A DNA stretch of 64,000 bases from the NCBI GenBank assembly GCA_018857735.1, contig JABMCL010000736.1, forward strand, positions 766,001 to 830,000, written 5' to 3'. The first letter of the stretch is position 1. Every line of letters begins with the position of its first letter. A program made the translations under genes and the position numbers. Below are positions 1 to 12,447 of the stretch, one piece after another. The notes beneath the pieces are model-generated. The model was not told where the DNA came from and searched no databases. It saw only the letters and a program-made list of their open reading frames with translations. The DNA is from Alviniconcha marisindica (taxonomy: Eukaryota; Mollusca; Gastropoda; Provannidae).

Positions 1-185
1 CACATAGCCCATTACAAAGCAATGAATAGACTTGAAAACTCACTCACTCACTGAGAAGCAAGCCAACAACAAAACCAACAACTTTCGGACTGAAAAACAG
101 CTTCTGGCCACAGGAAACAAACATATAAGCAGACACGCATACGCTTTTTTCATGTATCATTTGCTATCTGCCGAGAAACCCAGAG

Positions 186-186
<1 letters not shown>

Positions 187-258
<72 letters not shown>
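187..258 (+). repeat. (GA)n microsatellite
   Basis: A pure dinucleotide run of about 72 bp. Confidence 0.98.
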
Positions 259-261
<3 letters not shown>

Positions 262-1285
262 CACAGTGGAAGGGGGATGCACATAGAGCGGAAGTTAACT
301 TGCAGTTTTACTCCTTAAAAATAAATTAAAAAAATAAATATTGATGCTAGTGTGACCTTGGAGTAAGACCGAGGACATTCTACTCGTCTTAATGGACAGT
401 GACAAACAGGGGTTATGCTATGGTAGTCGTGCAAAGCTTGAAACACGAGATGTTTCACCTCATATCTCTGATGAGTCAGAGAGCTTGTCGCTTATGTATA
501 CGAAGCTCACAGAAAGAGTACTTCAAAATCTGGTCGGGATACTTCTTGAAAGTCATGTAAAGTTTGAACATGACGAAATAATTATGACCTTTGTAACCTT
601 GTTACTTAAGCCAAGGCAATCAGTAGTCATACAGTTTTATATAAACCTCATCAGTACATCATTCCTACAAAGTTTGACAAGTTCTAACCACCACCACCAA
701 GTCATGTACGGTCATACACGGGAGAGGACGTTGACACGAATGTATACACATTCACACACACATGTATACATGATACACATGCAGTCAGTCGCAACATCTC
801 TTCAGGCATGCGGTAAAAAGAAGAGGAGCGGGGAGGTGTGTGTGGTTGTAGTGGGGGGGGGAGCCAAATTGTCGCAGTACAACTTTTCCCTTCGCCACGG
901 AGAGAGTTTAGGACGAAAAGCGCGACACTTCGCTACCTTGCACGCTCCCCGCGCTCTTCGAGGCGGGCCGAGTTGTGAGCCAGCAAGGGCCGAGCAGTAG
1001 CAGTTAACAAAGGCAGGAAGAGGACAAAGCCGGGCCTGACGCGAGAACTCCCCCAGCACACAATAAAGGCCCTCCCTCGTTTTACAATAACAGCCTAACG
1101 ACTCGAAACCACGCGGCGCAACCAACCAACCCACCGATCTCTCTCGCCGGCTTTAGTAGCGTAGCCAGCTTTGAAAACAATCACTGGTCACGGTTGGTTT
1201 AATCCGAGGCTTACTTGCCTCGCGGTGCGCGAACAGCTAAAAGCGTCGCAAGGGATGACCCTTCAGGGGTTCCCTTTCCTCCTCA

Positions 1286-1318
1286 CCCCCCCCCCCCTTT
1301 TTTTTTTGGGGGGGGGGG
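1286..1318 (+). repeat. C12-T10-G11 homopolymer trio
   Basis: Adjacent C, T and G runs that could fold as a C:G hairpin with a T loop. Confidence 0.9.
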
Positions 1319-1401
1319 CTAGGCGTGAAGTGTTTGAGGACAGGTACCTGGACAAAGTGGAATGGCACGGGGCATTGACAAAGCCACCTGGTGGCAGTCA
1401 T

Positions 1402-1440
1402 TCTCTCTCTCTCTCTCTCCCCCCCCCCCCCCCCCCCCCC
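1402..1440 (+). repeat. (CT)n followed by a C20-class run
   Basis: Pure CT repeat running into a long C run. Confidence 0.95.
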
Positions 1441-1922
1441 TTCACGGTCCACAACATATGGGTTTACTGGTCACCATCCGTTTCGTTTCAGCCTCCTTCT
1501 ATCTACTCACTGGACCCCACCCTCGTCGCCCTCCCTCCCTCCCTTTGCGACATTCCTTACATGCTCGACGAATCACCTGATCAGCCCCGGACGAGCCCTG
1601 TGGCTTTTGCCGTTGACCGTCCGCCCGCAACAAGCGACGCTGGCAAAATCAAACACGCACGTTGCTGCTACACCAACGGGGATGTGACGGGGGACGCGTG
1701 CGGGCTGGAGGGGGGTAGGGGAGTTACCGTAAGATCAATCTATGAGCCTCCGTTCAAGTCGTTGGACAAAGAACTTATTTTGCTTTCCAAAAACGTCGCG
1801 TTCAGACTGTCTGTGCATTATTAATCATAAATCATTAAATGTCATGAAAAAGGATTACATTTTTGTTTAAATCAATGGGGCGAGAACGTAAGTCACCCCT
1901 GGCCCTTCTAGAGTAAACCCCT

Positions 1923-2150
1923 AACAATACCAACAAACTTTATTAATCCCAGTGGGAAATTAAAGCTGTCGTTCGATCGCACAACGAAGAACATATCTCA
2001 ATAATTCTAAATCATGAACTACACGCACATACCCACTCTTAGACATACGCCCCCTTTCTCTCAATCTGCATACACTAATACTTAGTTATAGCAAACCCCA
2101 AATTACCTGGAATAATGCTTTCTCTGTGTCAAACCAAAACGTAAAAGGGC
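1923..2150 (-). mobile_element. LINE 3'-end fragment (family R4)
   Basis: Shares more than 200 bp with 51004-51230, including TTTCCCACTGGGATTAATAAAG near the 3' end and TTCCAGGTAATTTGGGG. No coding part remains. Confidence 0.8.
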
Positions 2151-2276
2151 CCTGGGGGGTATACCCCTTGGACCCTTTTAGGGTATACCCCTCCCCCCCC
2201 CCCCCTCCCCGAGTACCACGTAATGGAAAACGGTCTAAGTTTGGCTGTTATTCATTAGCTTTTGTACAGGTATTAT

Positions 2277-2277
<1 letters not shown>

Positions 2278-2310
<33 letters not shown>
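2278..2310 (+). repeat. (CA)n microsatellite
   Basis: Pure dinucleotide run of about 32 bp. Confidence 0.97.
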
Positions 2311-2311
<1 letters not shown>

Positions 2312-2715
2312 GAGTGCATGTGGACGTCCACTTTAACCTGCATGAAAACCTACCTACCTTAAAATATCCAGTTTGATGAGCATGTTTTTTTTCAGAGCGT
2401 GATTAACTGTTTTTAACATACTTCATTTTGTGTGTAGATTAAAATTTATTTAAAAAAAAAAAAAAAAAAATGACGTAAGCCATACCATTTTCGCGAGCTT
2501 CAAACAGAAAACGATTTTCAGCTTTGACGAGTTCAGTTTTTTCCTTGGTGTTCGAGCTGAAACAAAGGACTCTTCATCTCGCTGCTTTAGTTTTCCCGTC
2601 CTCTGATATTCACTTGCTTCAGCTCCACCCCCCCCCCCCCCCCTTTTTTTTTAAACCCCAGGTCAAGCAGTAAAGGGTAATGTTAGATTGGATTTGCAAT
2701 GAGAGAGAAAGAGTA

Positions 2716-2764
2716 ATTAAGTAACTTGGTGTTTTATGCCCAGTTATATCAGGGCGAAGAGAGA
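2716..2764 (+). repeat. Short interspersed repeat R6
   Basis: Contains agtaacttggtgttttatgc then ccagttatatcagggcga. Other copies are at 12391, 23103, 36508 (reverse), 43962 and 49608. Confidence 0.6.
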
Positions 2765-3147
2765 GATGATAAATGAAACTGGAAAAAAAATGAACGCATA
2801 AAAATCGGTCAGAAAACCAACCAACCAAACTACCTGCTTGCCAGGGTGTGACAGCAACATTTTTTATGTATTATAGCAAGTCATGTATAATCTACTTTTG
2901 AATAGTCTGAATTGGGATTCTGACTCTAGGCAGTTTCAGTTTGGACACGTCGATTTTGTGTATACATGTGTCTGAAATTTTATCAGCGTTTTGACATTAA
3001 AAACAAATATTAAAAAATCCACATACAAAATGTCACACGGCTATGGATTCTATTCATCTATTTTTTTAATATCGACCAAATGTTTTTGAATTCTAGAGTC
3101 AAAATCCCAACTGTTGAACAGACTATGGCAGCATTTGTCCACCTGAC

Positions 3148-3884
3148 CTTGGTTTCTGTTTTAAGTTTCTTGGGTGGCAGGCCAAATCCGTCCTCGACCT
3201 TGGCATTGAACTCGTAGGGGTCATCAAGGACGGGCCGAAGGACGTCCCGTTTGACCGAAACCGCCTCCACGGCCACTCTAGGCTCCATGGTGATCTGGGG
3301 GTAGTGGTCCAGTCCATTCCCAACACCACCAGAAAGTCCGCTACCGGCCAGGTTGACACCGGCGCCGGCCGCACCGCTCACACCGGAACTACTCCCACCG
3401 CCGGTACTCCCGTTGGACAGCAGGGCAATGTTATCCCCTTGCGGCTTGCCCAGGCCGCCGCCACTTTTATCCTTACTTTTATCCCTTTTGGTAAACTGTG
3501 CCTTCACTTTGGGCGACTTGTCTTTGGACGGGTCCGGAGCGGACGCGCTGCCGCTACCACCACCACCACCACCACCACTCCCCCCGCCCACTTTGGCCGG
3601 GGCACTGCCGACACTCCCAGAAGGTTTGGTATCCATAGTAACGCCGCCGGTACTCCCCGAAGGTAATCCATTGACTAAATGTACTCCCCCTGTGGAGGTG
3701 TGCTGGGTCGTTGAGGTACTCCCACCTGCGGGGTCCCCTTTGCCAGGGAGCTCGTGTTTGGCGTCGTTCTTGGCACTGTTCGGTCCCACCTTGGTCCGCT
3801 TGATTTTCATCTTGAGGCCTCTATCCACAGTTGAGACGTGGGAAACGTTGCTCATTTTCCCCTCGCGGACTGGCTGCATGGACC
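3148..3884 (-). CDS. 5' coding exon of a scribbler / ZNF608-609-like nuclear protein
   Basis: The open frame starts at ATG 3877-3879 (MQPVREGKMSNV; a second Met is at 3853-3855) and codes for about 244 residues up to a donor ACCAAG|gtcagg at 3148/3147. The product has a basic motif LKMKIKRTK, an acidic/basic spacer, long Gly/Ser/Thr-rich stretches, a K-rich patch (KSPKVKAQFTKRDKSKDKSG) and ends DDPYEFNAKVEDGFGLPPKK. Basic KMKIKRTK and PPKKLKTE patches are what I associate with the N-termini of scribbler/brakeless and ZNF608/609 transcription regulators, but I cannot align it and the call is tentative. Just upstream, a CTAAC plus pyrimidine tract ends in ctctgag|GGTCC, a plausible 3' splice site, so this may be exon 2 after a 5'UTR exon. 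An in-frame TGA lies 9 nt before the ATG. High GC distinguishes it from its surroundings. The following exon is not seen in 1-3058. Confidence 0.6.
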
Positions 3885-5336
3885 CTCAGAGGGGTTAGGG
3901 GGAAGGGGGGAAGGGGGGGTGAATGGAAACGAAGGGGGGGGGGGGGGGGGGGGAAGGGGGCGATGGCTTAAGCCAAAGCCCAACCACCGCCGCTGTGGCA
4001 CCTGTTTTCGTGCCCGTTATTGACGGTTTCACGTAATAACCGATACTCCATGGTGGTGGGAAACGTTGACGTACAAACACAACAAGATCGGTACACAACC
4101 CGCAACGCCCCGCTCAGGCAAAATGAGTGTATCCCCAACGACACCACCGTCTCTGACAAGGCCGGATTGCCACCACCTCCCTGTTCCCGGCTGACACACA
4201 GGCAACCCCCACCCCGCCGCTGACTGACAGCTTGCCTACTTCACACCGCCGCCCCCACCCGCCGCCACTACCACCTCCCCTCTGACACTTGTTATAGGCC
4301 TGCCGCGCCAGGCGAGACGTCGGTCACACAAACTCTTCACGCACGGTCGTCGCTGTCAGCTAAGCCACCGCGGCCACCGCTTCTCTCGTTTTTCCTGTCC
4401 TCATTCAACTTGCTTTTGTCCGCCGCATCAAAGTACATCCACTACAGCAGCAGACGATCTTGGGGAAATCCGCTGCCAGCTTGACGCCCTGTGGACCTGG
4501 AGAGAGAGAAGAAGAAGAAAAAGAAAAGAGGATAGAGCAGATTCAACGTCAACGTAGCTGAGGAAGAAAGGAGCTAGCTGTAGGGGGAACTGGAGACTAG
4601 ACCCGCGAGCTAGGCATAGCGGGGGAAGGGGGGTGCGGGTTGAGGGGGGGGGGAGCCCGGTGTCAGCGGATAAGATAGAGGAGGGGGGGCTGGGGGGGGC
4701 TGGGGGGGGGGGGCTGGGGGGGGAGGGTTGAGAGGGCTACTTCGGTGTGATGTTTGAGGGAAACGAGTCGGGCTTGAAGTGTTTTCGAAACGAGCCGCTT
4801 TGCCCAGCTCTCCAGCGAGTTTCTGTACACGTTGTGAGTCGGGCGTTTCGCAGTTCGTTCATAGGCGGGTAATCTTTGCACTGTAAAATTACACGCCGCC
4901 CCTGGCATTTCGTTCAGCTGCGTACTTCTAATGGGATCTGTTCAGTTTCCACAAGCGGAACAAAAACAGCAACTGGTTTGCTGCGCAAGGAAACAACCGG
5001 ATGGGCAGTCAGGCGGAATAAAGAGATTAAACAGTGAAGGACGTACTGATCAACAAACACACTTAAAGTAGCGTTTCAGTCGTTGTTTTGTTTAAATCAT
5101 GTAACATAAACACGAACATTCAAAATCGTTAACTAAAATGTAAAACTGTTAATTGTCTATCACCCTAATACGCTATAACAAAAATGTTGCTGAGGCTGAA
5201 GGAAATAAATACAAAGCTCAAGCATAGCAGCAGTGATACTCAAAAAGCGATAAATTTAAACACCGATTTAAAAAAAAAAAAATACTTAATGAATGTTCGA
5301 GTAATCCGGAAAGGAACAACACATTCTGTCACGGAT

Positions 5337-5367
<31 letters not shown>
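5337..5367 (+). repeat. G31 homopolymer
   Basis: 31 consecutive G, the longest clean G-run in the window. Confidence 0.97.
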
Positions 5368-5368
<1 letters not shown>

Positions 5369-6130
5369 AGAGTTCATCCCCAAATTTACACGTTATACGT
5401 CAACTTTTCTGTCACAAGATTTTTCATGAATACTCCCATAAGAACATGAAATCTCACAAATGTTTGCATTCATTCGATTACAAGGAAGTAAATATCAAAC
5501 AAAATAAAAATCGGTTAATCCCATAAGACACAACACGAATGTTTTTAAACATTATAACCTTTCAATTGTTTTATATAGTCCGTCACCACTAGACAAGTAA
5601 TCTGTCACAAAAGGTTCGACTGATTCGTGTCTGGCATTTTCTATTCATCCCATTAAACAAACACTTCCGAATAAATCTGTTCACCACACTTTCTACTAAT
5701 CCCACTGAAATGTGTAAATCGATCTATCACCACATACATTTTCTGTTCATCCCACTGAAAATGTTTGCGTAAATCCGTCACATTTTCTATTCATCCCATC
5801 TGACGTAATCTTTCAGAAAACGATCGATTCATCCCAATGGACACAACACATAATCCACACACCTTGGCGTCAAGTGGCCTAAAAATGTGACGACACGACG
5901 TAAGTCCAGAAACTGCAGTGTACAACGAACACCACGCCACAGCCGTAGTACAGCTCAAACGTTTTCTCCTGAGCACCAAGACAGCATTGAACGAGCATAG
6001 TACTGAGCTGACAGACCCATCGCGTTCTTTGCGTGTTGTCCGTGCACTGAACAAGGCACTCACACACACTGCCAACGACCAAACTCTCTCTCCTCTCTCT
6101 CGCTCGCTCTGTGTGTGTGTGTGCGTGTGT

Positions 6131-6167
<37 letters not shown>

Positions 6168-7260
6168 AAGGGATCATCCCCCCCTTCTCCATCTGTGCCA
6201 GGGCCCCCCAGCTCCCTCATGCACCCACCCTCCTTGCACCCACCCTCCAATTTCCCCTTCCCGCCATGCGCGGAAAATGAGAGGCTCTTATCGCACTGAC
6301 AGAAGACGACGGGTCCCGACTACAATCCCTCCCTCCCTCCCCACCGCCAGTGCTCCACCACACCGCCCCACTCCCCCCTCAACCCCCCCCCCCCCACCAC
6401 CACCACCACCACCGCGCCGCCCCCCGGCCCCCTTCTGCCCTACCACCCCTCTCCCTCGGCTTTCCGCTTTCTGTGCCTCTTGCCTGCCACACACAGACAC
6501 GTCTCCCTCCTCCCACCCCCCTTCACACCGCCACCACCACCACCCCCCTTTGTGCCTGCAGTGCCCCTCTCCGCTCTCTCTTCCTGCTTGTTAGCCCCTG
6601 TGCCCCTTTATCTAATCCCCGAGGCAATCGGATGTGAAATAGTTCATGTGCGTCCTAATTGACTTGTAGCACCAGGCTATGCCAACCCCTTCCAGCTCCA
6701 CCCACCCCCCGCCCTCCCTTCATACCCTCTCCACTCCCAACCCCCACCTCTCCCCTGTCTGTCTCGTCAGCCGATAATGAAAGCGGCCTGAACTCCGCCC
6801 ACTGCAGCTTTGATCAAGCGGTTTGCGGGTGCAAACCTCACAGCAAATGTGCTAGATTTCAGCGCTATTACCAGCACTGGCCTCCCTTCGACTCCCTCCC
6901 AAACCCAGCTGCCTCTCCTCCCCCCCCCCCCCTTCGCGGCCCTCCCCCCCCCCGTCTCCTCGGCGCCCCCCCCCCCCCCCCTTTCCGTTCTTTCCCATTA
7001 CCAACGTCACTCTTGCCACCTTGTGCCCTTTGCAATCCAATCACTCTCAACAAAACAGCGACAAAAACCAACCCGTGGGATAAAGTCCTCGCGCCACAAA
7101 TTTTCTCCTTCCCTTGTCAATGATTGTAGGTGAGGGCTAGGGTGGGTGCTCGGTGGGGGGGGGGGGGGGGGGGGGAGGGGGAGAAAGAGTTTATCCCGCA
7201 AACTTTTGCTGCTAATTACACAAGGAAATTAGGTAAACAAGAGCCAGGCTTTTAATCAGC

Positions 7261-7279
7261 CGGGGGGTGGCGGGAGGAG

Positions 7280-7313
<34 letters not shown>

Positions 7314-7318
7314 AGGGA
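7261..7318 (+). repeat. G-rich run
   Basis: Nearly pure G over about 50 bp, a companion to 7155-7176. Confidence 0.95.
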
Positions 7319-7734
7319 GAGACGGAAGGGGGAAGTCCTTGGGAGGAGAAACGAAAAAGCACCGAGCCAGCGAGGACGTTTTTATTTTCCGTCTCCCCCA
7401 AGCAGGGCCCCACGTAGCGGGAAGGTATTTGTCTATCGATAACACGTGGGCCATAAACCGTGGCCGGGGCGGAAAGAGGAGAGGTAGCACATGGCTGTGT
7501 ACATAGACTGGCTGGGTTGTGTGGGCAAAGGCTTCAGTCAACCAGCTTGTTATTCAACCTTCGCTCCTTCCATTATGGGCACTCACAAACTCTTGCCGGT
7601 CGAGAGAGAAAGCTACAAGCGCAGTGTATGTGGCCAATGTATGTCGGTATGTAAGTGTAAACGTTTTTAAGATCAGCCAATGAACAAGAACTGGAATGGC
7701 AAACGGAGGACGTACAGTGGAAACTGAAGGACTC

Positions 7735-8530
7735 GACTTGTTTTTAGAGAGAAAGAGAGAGAGAGGAAACTGAAGGACACGGTCTTCTTTGTTTTCAGAG
7801 AGAGAGAGAGGGGAAACTGAAAGACACGGTCTTTGTTTTCAGAGAGAGTGAGAGAAAACTGAAGGACAACGGTCTTCTTTGTTTTCAGAGAGAGAGAGGA
7901 AACTGAAAGACACGGTCTTTGTTTTCAGAGAGAGTGAGAGAAAACTGAAGGACAACGGTCTTCTTTGTTTTCAGAGAGAGAGAGAGAGAGACGAAACTGA
8001 AAGACACGGCTTTGTTTTCAGAGAGAGTGAGAGAAAACTGAAGGACAACGGTCTTCTTTGTTTTCAGAGAGAGAGAGAGAGAGCGAAACTAAAGACACGG
8101 GCTTTTTTTCAGAGAGAGTGAGAGAAAACTGAAGGACAACGTCTTCTTTGTTTTCAGAGAGAGAGAGAGAGGGAAAAGAAAAACAGGTTTCTTTGTTTTC
8201 AGAGAGAGGAAAAACTGAAGGACACGGTTTTTTTTTTTTATAGAGATAGGAAACTGAAGAACAAGGTTTATTTTACAGAAGGGGGGGGGGGGGGGGGGCT
8301 GGGAAAGCTCTTTTTTTTTTTTTTTCGGGGGGGAAAGGGGGGGGGGGGGGGAGGACAATGTTCTTTGTTTTTAGAGAGACAGAAAGAAAGAGGAAATTCA
8401 ATGACACGGTCTTTGTTTTTTACACAGAGAGGAAGCTAAGGAGGCAGTCTTTTCTTTGTTTTTAGAGAGGGAGAGAGGGAGAGAGGAAACTGAAGGCCAC
8501 AATCTTCTTTGTTTTCAGACGGAGAGAGAG
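7735..8530 (+). repeat. AG-rich minisatellite with 3'-splice-site-like motif
   Basis: About 14 units of 40-62 bp containing gaaactgaaggacacggtc then ttctttgttttcag and a (GA)n run of variable length. A block of G-runs interrupts it at 8281-8351. Confidence 0.9.
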
Positions 8531-9120
8531 AGACGTGTCCGAGAAAAAGACTGGTTAAAAACACTTTAGCGATGATTAACGGACATGGGGAAATATTGAC
8601 ACGAGTTGAACTCCTCAAGTGTGCGATAATGTGTTTGTTGTCAAAGATGTGTTTGTTTTCCCTCTTTCCGAAGGGGAAACTTTGATTTAATGCACGCCCA
8701 GTTACAAGTCACGCTGTCTGGAGTGTGCATGAAAAATGCAAAATTAATGCCTCTACGTTTAGAAGATAATGAAATAACGAAATGCTGCTCATAAAATAAA
8801 ACAAAATAAAAACAGCATACTTGATGTTGCAGCACATACTAATCAGTACGATTTGTTACAAATAGTGGTGTACACACCGTACCGAGCGAAAAAATACAGA
8901 GCAAGTTCCAAGCAACATTAAAAAAGAATAATAAAAGGGGAGGGTGGAGAACCACCAATTTTGTTTAAAAAAATTATATGACCGCTACATATAATTTCTA
9001 AACAACAAATGCCGACTAAATCCCACTTATCATATAATAACGAAGCATAATACTTGGAAACAGAAAGTGGATGCTCCCCCGTCTGTACTTAAGCTACTAT
9101 CTAACTCACAACTATTAATG
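8531..9120. other. AT-rich DNA without recognised features
   Basis: Nothing supported on either strand. Confidence 0.4.
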
Positions 9121-9320
9121 GTGAGCCGCTTTGGCCCAGCGGTTAGGCTGGTAAGCAGAAGGACTTCGGTTCGATTCCGTTTCGGCTCTCCCTTCTCTCC
9201 GAAGGTTGTGGTTTGATTAATGAAATGTTAAGATGGCTAACACCGCTGCCCATCTGCAGAAAACATTCTGGTGGTGACAGCGATGGATATAGCTTGCACA
9301 GGGCTAGCGATACTAATGCT
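9121..9320 (+). mobile_element. SINE A, 3'-truncated
   Basis: The tRNA-like head at 9122-9190 has A box TGGCCCAGCGGTTAGGC and a perfect B box GGTTCGATTCC, followed by body sequence AACACCGCTGCCCATCTGCA and GGTGGTGACAGCGATGGATA. It is not a free tRNA gene because the SINE body follows it. Confidence 0.85.
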
Positions 9321-9442
9321 AACAATATATTTCTGTCTTAAATTATTTTCGTCCCTTCTATATATATATATATAAAACGGAGAAAATCAAAGAAAAACAA
9401 GTTGGTTTAAAAAAATAATACAAAAACCCAATTTTAGACACA

Positions 9443-9444
9443 AT

Positions 9445-9475
<31 letters not shown>

Positions 9476-9482
9476 GGGGGGG
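9443..9482 (+). repeat. (TG)n-G22
   Basis: A TG repeat running directly into a long G run. Confidence 0.95.
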
Positions 9483-9699
9483 AGACATGCTTATAAATGT
9501 GGAGATATGTATGTATTTGTGCTATTTTGATAATAATGTCACAATGATAAATTATGTAAATGATTACTTGTTTTTTACTCTGATTGTCTTCCGTGCGAAA
9601 AAAGCTTCACGAACGTTTCCGGTTTACAAAGGAAACATGCTGGTTAATTTTTTTAATTTGTTTATCAATAGTTGCTACGGGGGGGGGGGGGGGGGGGGG

Positions 9700-10739
9700 A
9701 TTGAACTGCGCAGTTCACTCTGTTTAAATACGCTAGGCGCGTGCGATTTAATAATGCAGGAAACGTAACGACCCGCAGTTCCACAGACCAAAGACGGGTA
9801 ACTCGGAAGCCGCACTTGGTCGATAAAGGTTGTTGAGCTACAAATGCGCAAAACTAAACAAAGCAACGAAACAAACACGCGCGACCAGTTAGCCCTAGGC
9901 AATCTTGCTATGCCGCCTGTGCAATAAAGCGGCTTTGTGCGAGCTTTTGTCCCTGTGCGGGCGAGAGAGAACGACAGCGAACTGGAGAAAGGAGAGCTGG
10001 AGGGTGGGGGCGGGAAGGGGGACTTGGGGGGGGGGGGGGGGGGGAGAGAGAGGGAGGGGTGGTGGAGAGGGAGCTGGGGAGGAAATAAGGGTTGAGAGGT
10101 GTTGATATCGACCTATGTCAAGTAAGCCGAGTATTTGAATCACGTAGCGTGTGGAGAGCGCGCTGTCTAATCTAATCAGTCCGCGGTTTAATTGAGCCGG
10201 CAAGACGGGGGGGCACCCCAAAGGGTATGCTTCGTTTTTTCTCCTTTAATGATTATACAGACGCCGGCTCGAGTCGACTGACGCACGGCCAGGGCACGCC
10301 AAACAGCCAAGCCGTGTTTAATCAATCCGAAATTTGATTTATTAAATGATTTCTGATTCACTGAAATTCTATCTTTCGCGTGAAGAGAGCCTCGCGCGAT
10401 CACCCGCAGGGCGGGGACCACGTGACGCTCGCTCAGCTTTGTTGTGACCGAGTTGGGCAAAATCGATCTTTTCTTTTCCCTTTGGCTGGTAAAGTGGGAT
10501 GTGTGGGGGGCTGTATTAATGTATTATGCAAGCGCAGTCTGAATCATATGGTAAACGTGAGAACTGTGCATTGCACTTGTTGCACAAGGAGTGTTTGTGG
10601 TTCTCAAAGGATGTGTGTGTCCCGTTTCGGGCATCAGCTTCACGCCGACGACACGCCCCCCCTTCCAATCCATCACCATCCCCTCAAAGTTTTCCTGGAG
10701 AGAGAAAAAGAAAGAAAAAAAAAGGAAGAAAGAAAAGTA
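9700..10739. other. Unique DNA with G-rich block
   Basis: A G/GA-rich block lies at 9995-10085. The remainder is mixed-composition unique DNA with no convincing coding frame. Confidence 0.4.
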
Positions 10740-11150
10740 GAAAGAACGACAACAACCACAAAACAACATTCACCTTCACAATGACACACAAACACAGCAC
10801 CATCACAAAACACAATTACAACACCAACACAAATACAGCACCAACACACACAAATATAAACACAGCCGCAGCAACAAAAATACAGCAACAAAAGAAACAA
10901 AAACAGCACCAACGCAAAGTGCAACACCAACACAAAATACAGCTGCATATCAACACAGAACACAAATACGTACAGTACCAACACAAAACACAGAAACAGC
11001 ACCAAAACAAAATACAAATACAGCACCAAAACAAAATAAATACACCAACACAGAATATAACACTGACAAAACACAAACACAGCACCAACACAGAATATAA
11101 CATTAACACCGACAAAACAAACACAGCACTAACACAGAATACAACACAGA
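10740..11150 (+). repeat. CAACACA-rich low-complexity region
   Basis: Irregular repeats of caacacaaaatacagcacc. Open frames on both strands here are compositional. Confidence 0.85.
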
Positions 11151-11271
11151 TGAGTAAAGCGTACGTCATTCATTGTCTCCGCTGATTTTCCTCGGGCAAA
11201 AAACAACAACAAAAACACAACTAAAACAAACAGGACTTGCAACCCTGTGACAGACCAGTCCTTGACACACA

Positions 11272-11274
<3 letters not shown>

Positions 11275-11340
<66 letters not shown>
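11275..11340 (+). repeat. (GA)n microsatellite
   Basis: Pure run of about 65 bp. Confidence 0.97.
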
Positions 11341-11341
<1 letters not shown>

Positions 11342-12390
11342 CAAACACACACACAGACACCGGCTTTCTCCTCTCCTCGTCATCTGTGAGCATTTTCAGT
11401 GAAGGTTGTATCTTGTGTGTGTGTATATATTCTTTATCATGTAGATAGATAACTCCGCAAACAAACGTGATCAAAGAGCAAAGGGTCCTCCTGTATTAAA
11501 TTGGACCACGTTCGGTGCAATGCAAGCTCTAGACGTAAGGATTTGCTGTCATAACTGAAAAGGGGGGGTAACGCGCAATCAACATTGCGTCATACCAGGC
11601 TGTTCAGAAAGAGTGTTTTTCAATGATATGCACTGAATGCACAGACCCCAACACATTAATTAATATGACAAGACTGAATTCAACGCGACTCCGGAGACTG
11701 AATTCAATGTTACCCTCAAATCTTCCCCTGCCCACGCCCCTCACTCTACCCCCCTCAACCCCCCCCCCTTCCCCGGACCCCCACCCTGATCAAAGCCCTA
11801 ATTAAACGTTTTACATCGAAACCCCGGCGTTCCTAACCAACCGGAGACACAACACAGCTTTTCACTCTCCCAAAAACATTCTAGACGGCGCGTGAACTTC
11901 TCACGCGGCCGACCCACTCAGTGTTCCGTGCCCCGGCATTCTCGGTATGCCATTGCTGCGCCGACCTGGAAAGGCTCCATACTGTCTCCCCGATACATGG
12001 CGAGGCGAAGGAAATAATAACACGGGAGATAGCGAGGTTCCCGGGTCTTACACCCCCCAGCTAGTGGATAAAGCCTTCACAGAAGATGCTCACAGATGTA
12101 GGTGATGAAGGTTTTCGACAGTCGTCCGTCTCACTGACGCGAGCCTGAGTCGTCTCGCGATGTTACTGGCAAGCCCCGCCTCTGCACGCGCGGATTACGA
12201 CATCGCACTGCACTTTAAATGGTTATTATAGCCTAATTTATGAAATTATTGTCGTATGAGACGAGTTTTCTTTTCCTGTTATTATAGCCCAGTTTATGAG
12301 ATTATTTTCGTATGAGACGAGTTTTCTTTTCCTGTGTCACACAGACGCACGTACACACGCCAGCAACATAATACATAACAGAGAGAGAGA
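11341..12390. other. Unique DNA
   Basis: Moderately GC-rich sequence at 11800-12200 without supported exons. The segment ttattatagcc...gacgagttttcttttcctg is duplicated (about 12224-12275 and 12279-12335). Confidence 0.4.
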
Positions 12391-12447
12391 GAGTAACTTG
12401 GTGTTTATGCCCGGTGTACCATTACGGTTATATCAGGGCGAGGAGAG
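12391..12447 (+). repeat. R6 copy
   Basis: Contains agtaacttggtgtttatgcc then cggttatatcagggcgagg. Confidence 0.6.

Larger units (their letters stand above)
1..3057. other. Probable intron/intergenic DNA
   Basis: Apart from the runs and the R4 fragment listed, no exon could be supported on either strand. Frames in 392-1824 are long only because of low complexity. The next exon of the scribbler-like gene is not recognisable here. Confidence 0.5.
3885..7734. other. Upstream region of the scribbler-like exon
   Basis: GC-rich unique DNA at 4000-5000 with G-runs, AT-rich DNA at 5000-5900, then a C/T-rich stretch at 6170-7030 with (CACC)n-like and C-run blocks. A promoter or 5'UTR exon may lie here but none could be fixed. 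Pro/Ser/His-rich frames are compositional. Confidence 0.4.

Noticed and set aside
392..1000. 202-codon plus-strand frame
   Set aside because: No family signature, no splice context, and the second half runs into low-complexity DNA; left as unsupported.
3304..3898. Plus-strand Pro/Leu-rich frames of 120-181 codons
   Set aside because: Shadows of the GC-rich scribbler-like exon on the opposite strand.
6111..7133. Several Pro/His/Ser-rich frames
   Set aside because: Caused by CT/C-rich low-complexity DNA; frames overlap in all phases and lack splice context.
9122..9190. tRNA gene candidate with perfect A and B boxes
   Set aside because: The same head is followed by the SINE A body seen in other copies, so it is a SINE promoter, not a free tRNA gene.
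10524..11185. Frames of 117-219 codons on both strands
   Set aside because: Compositional (CAACACA-type repeats) with no domain signature.
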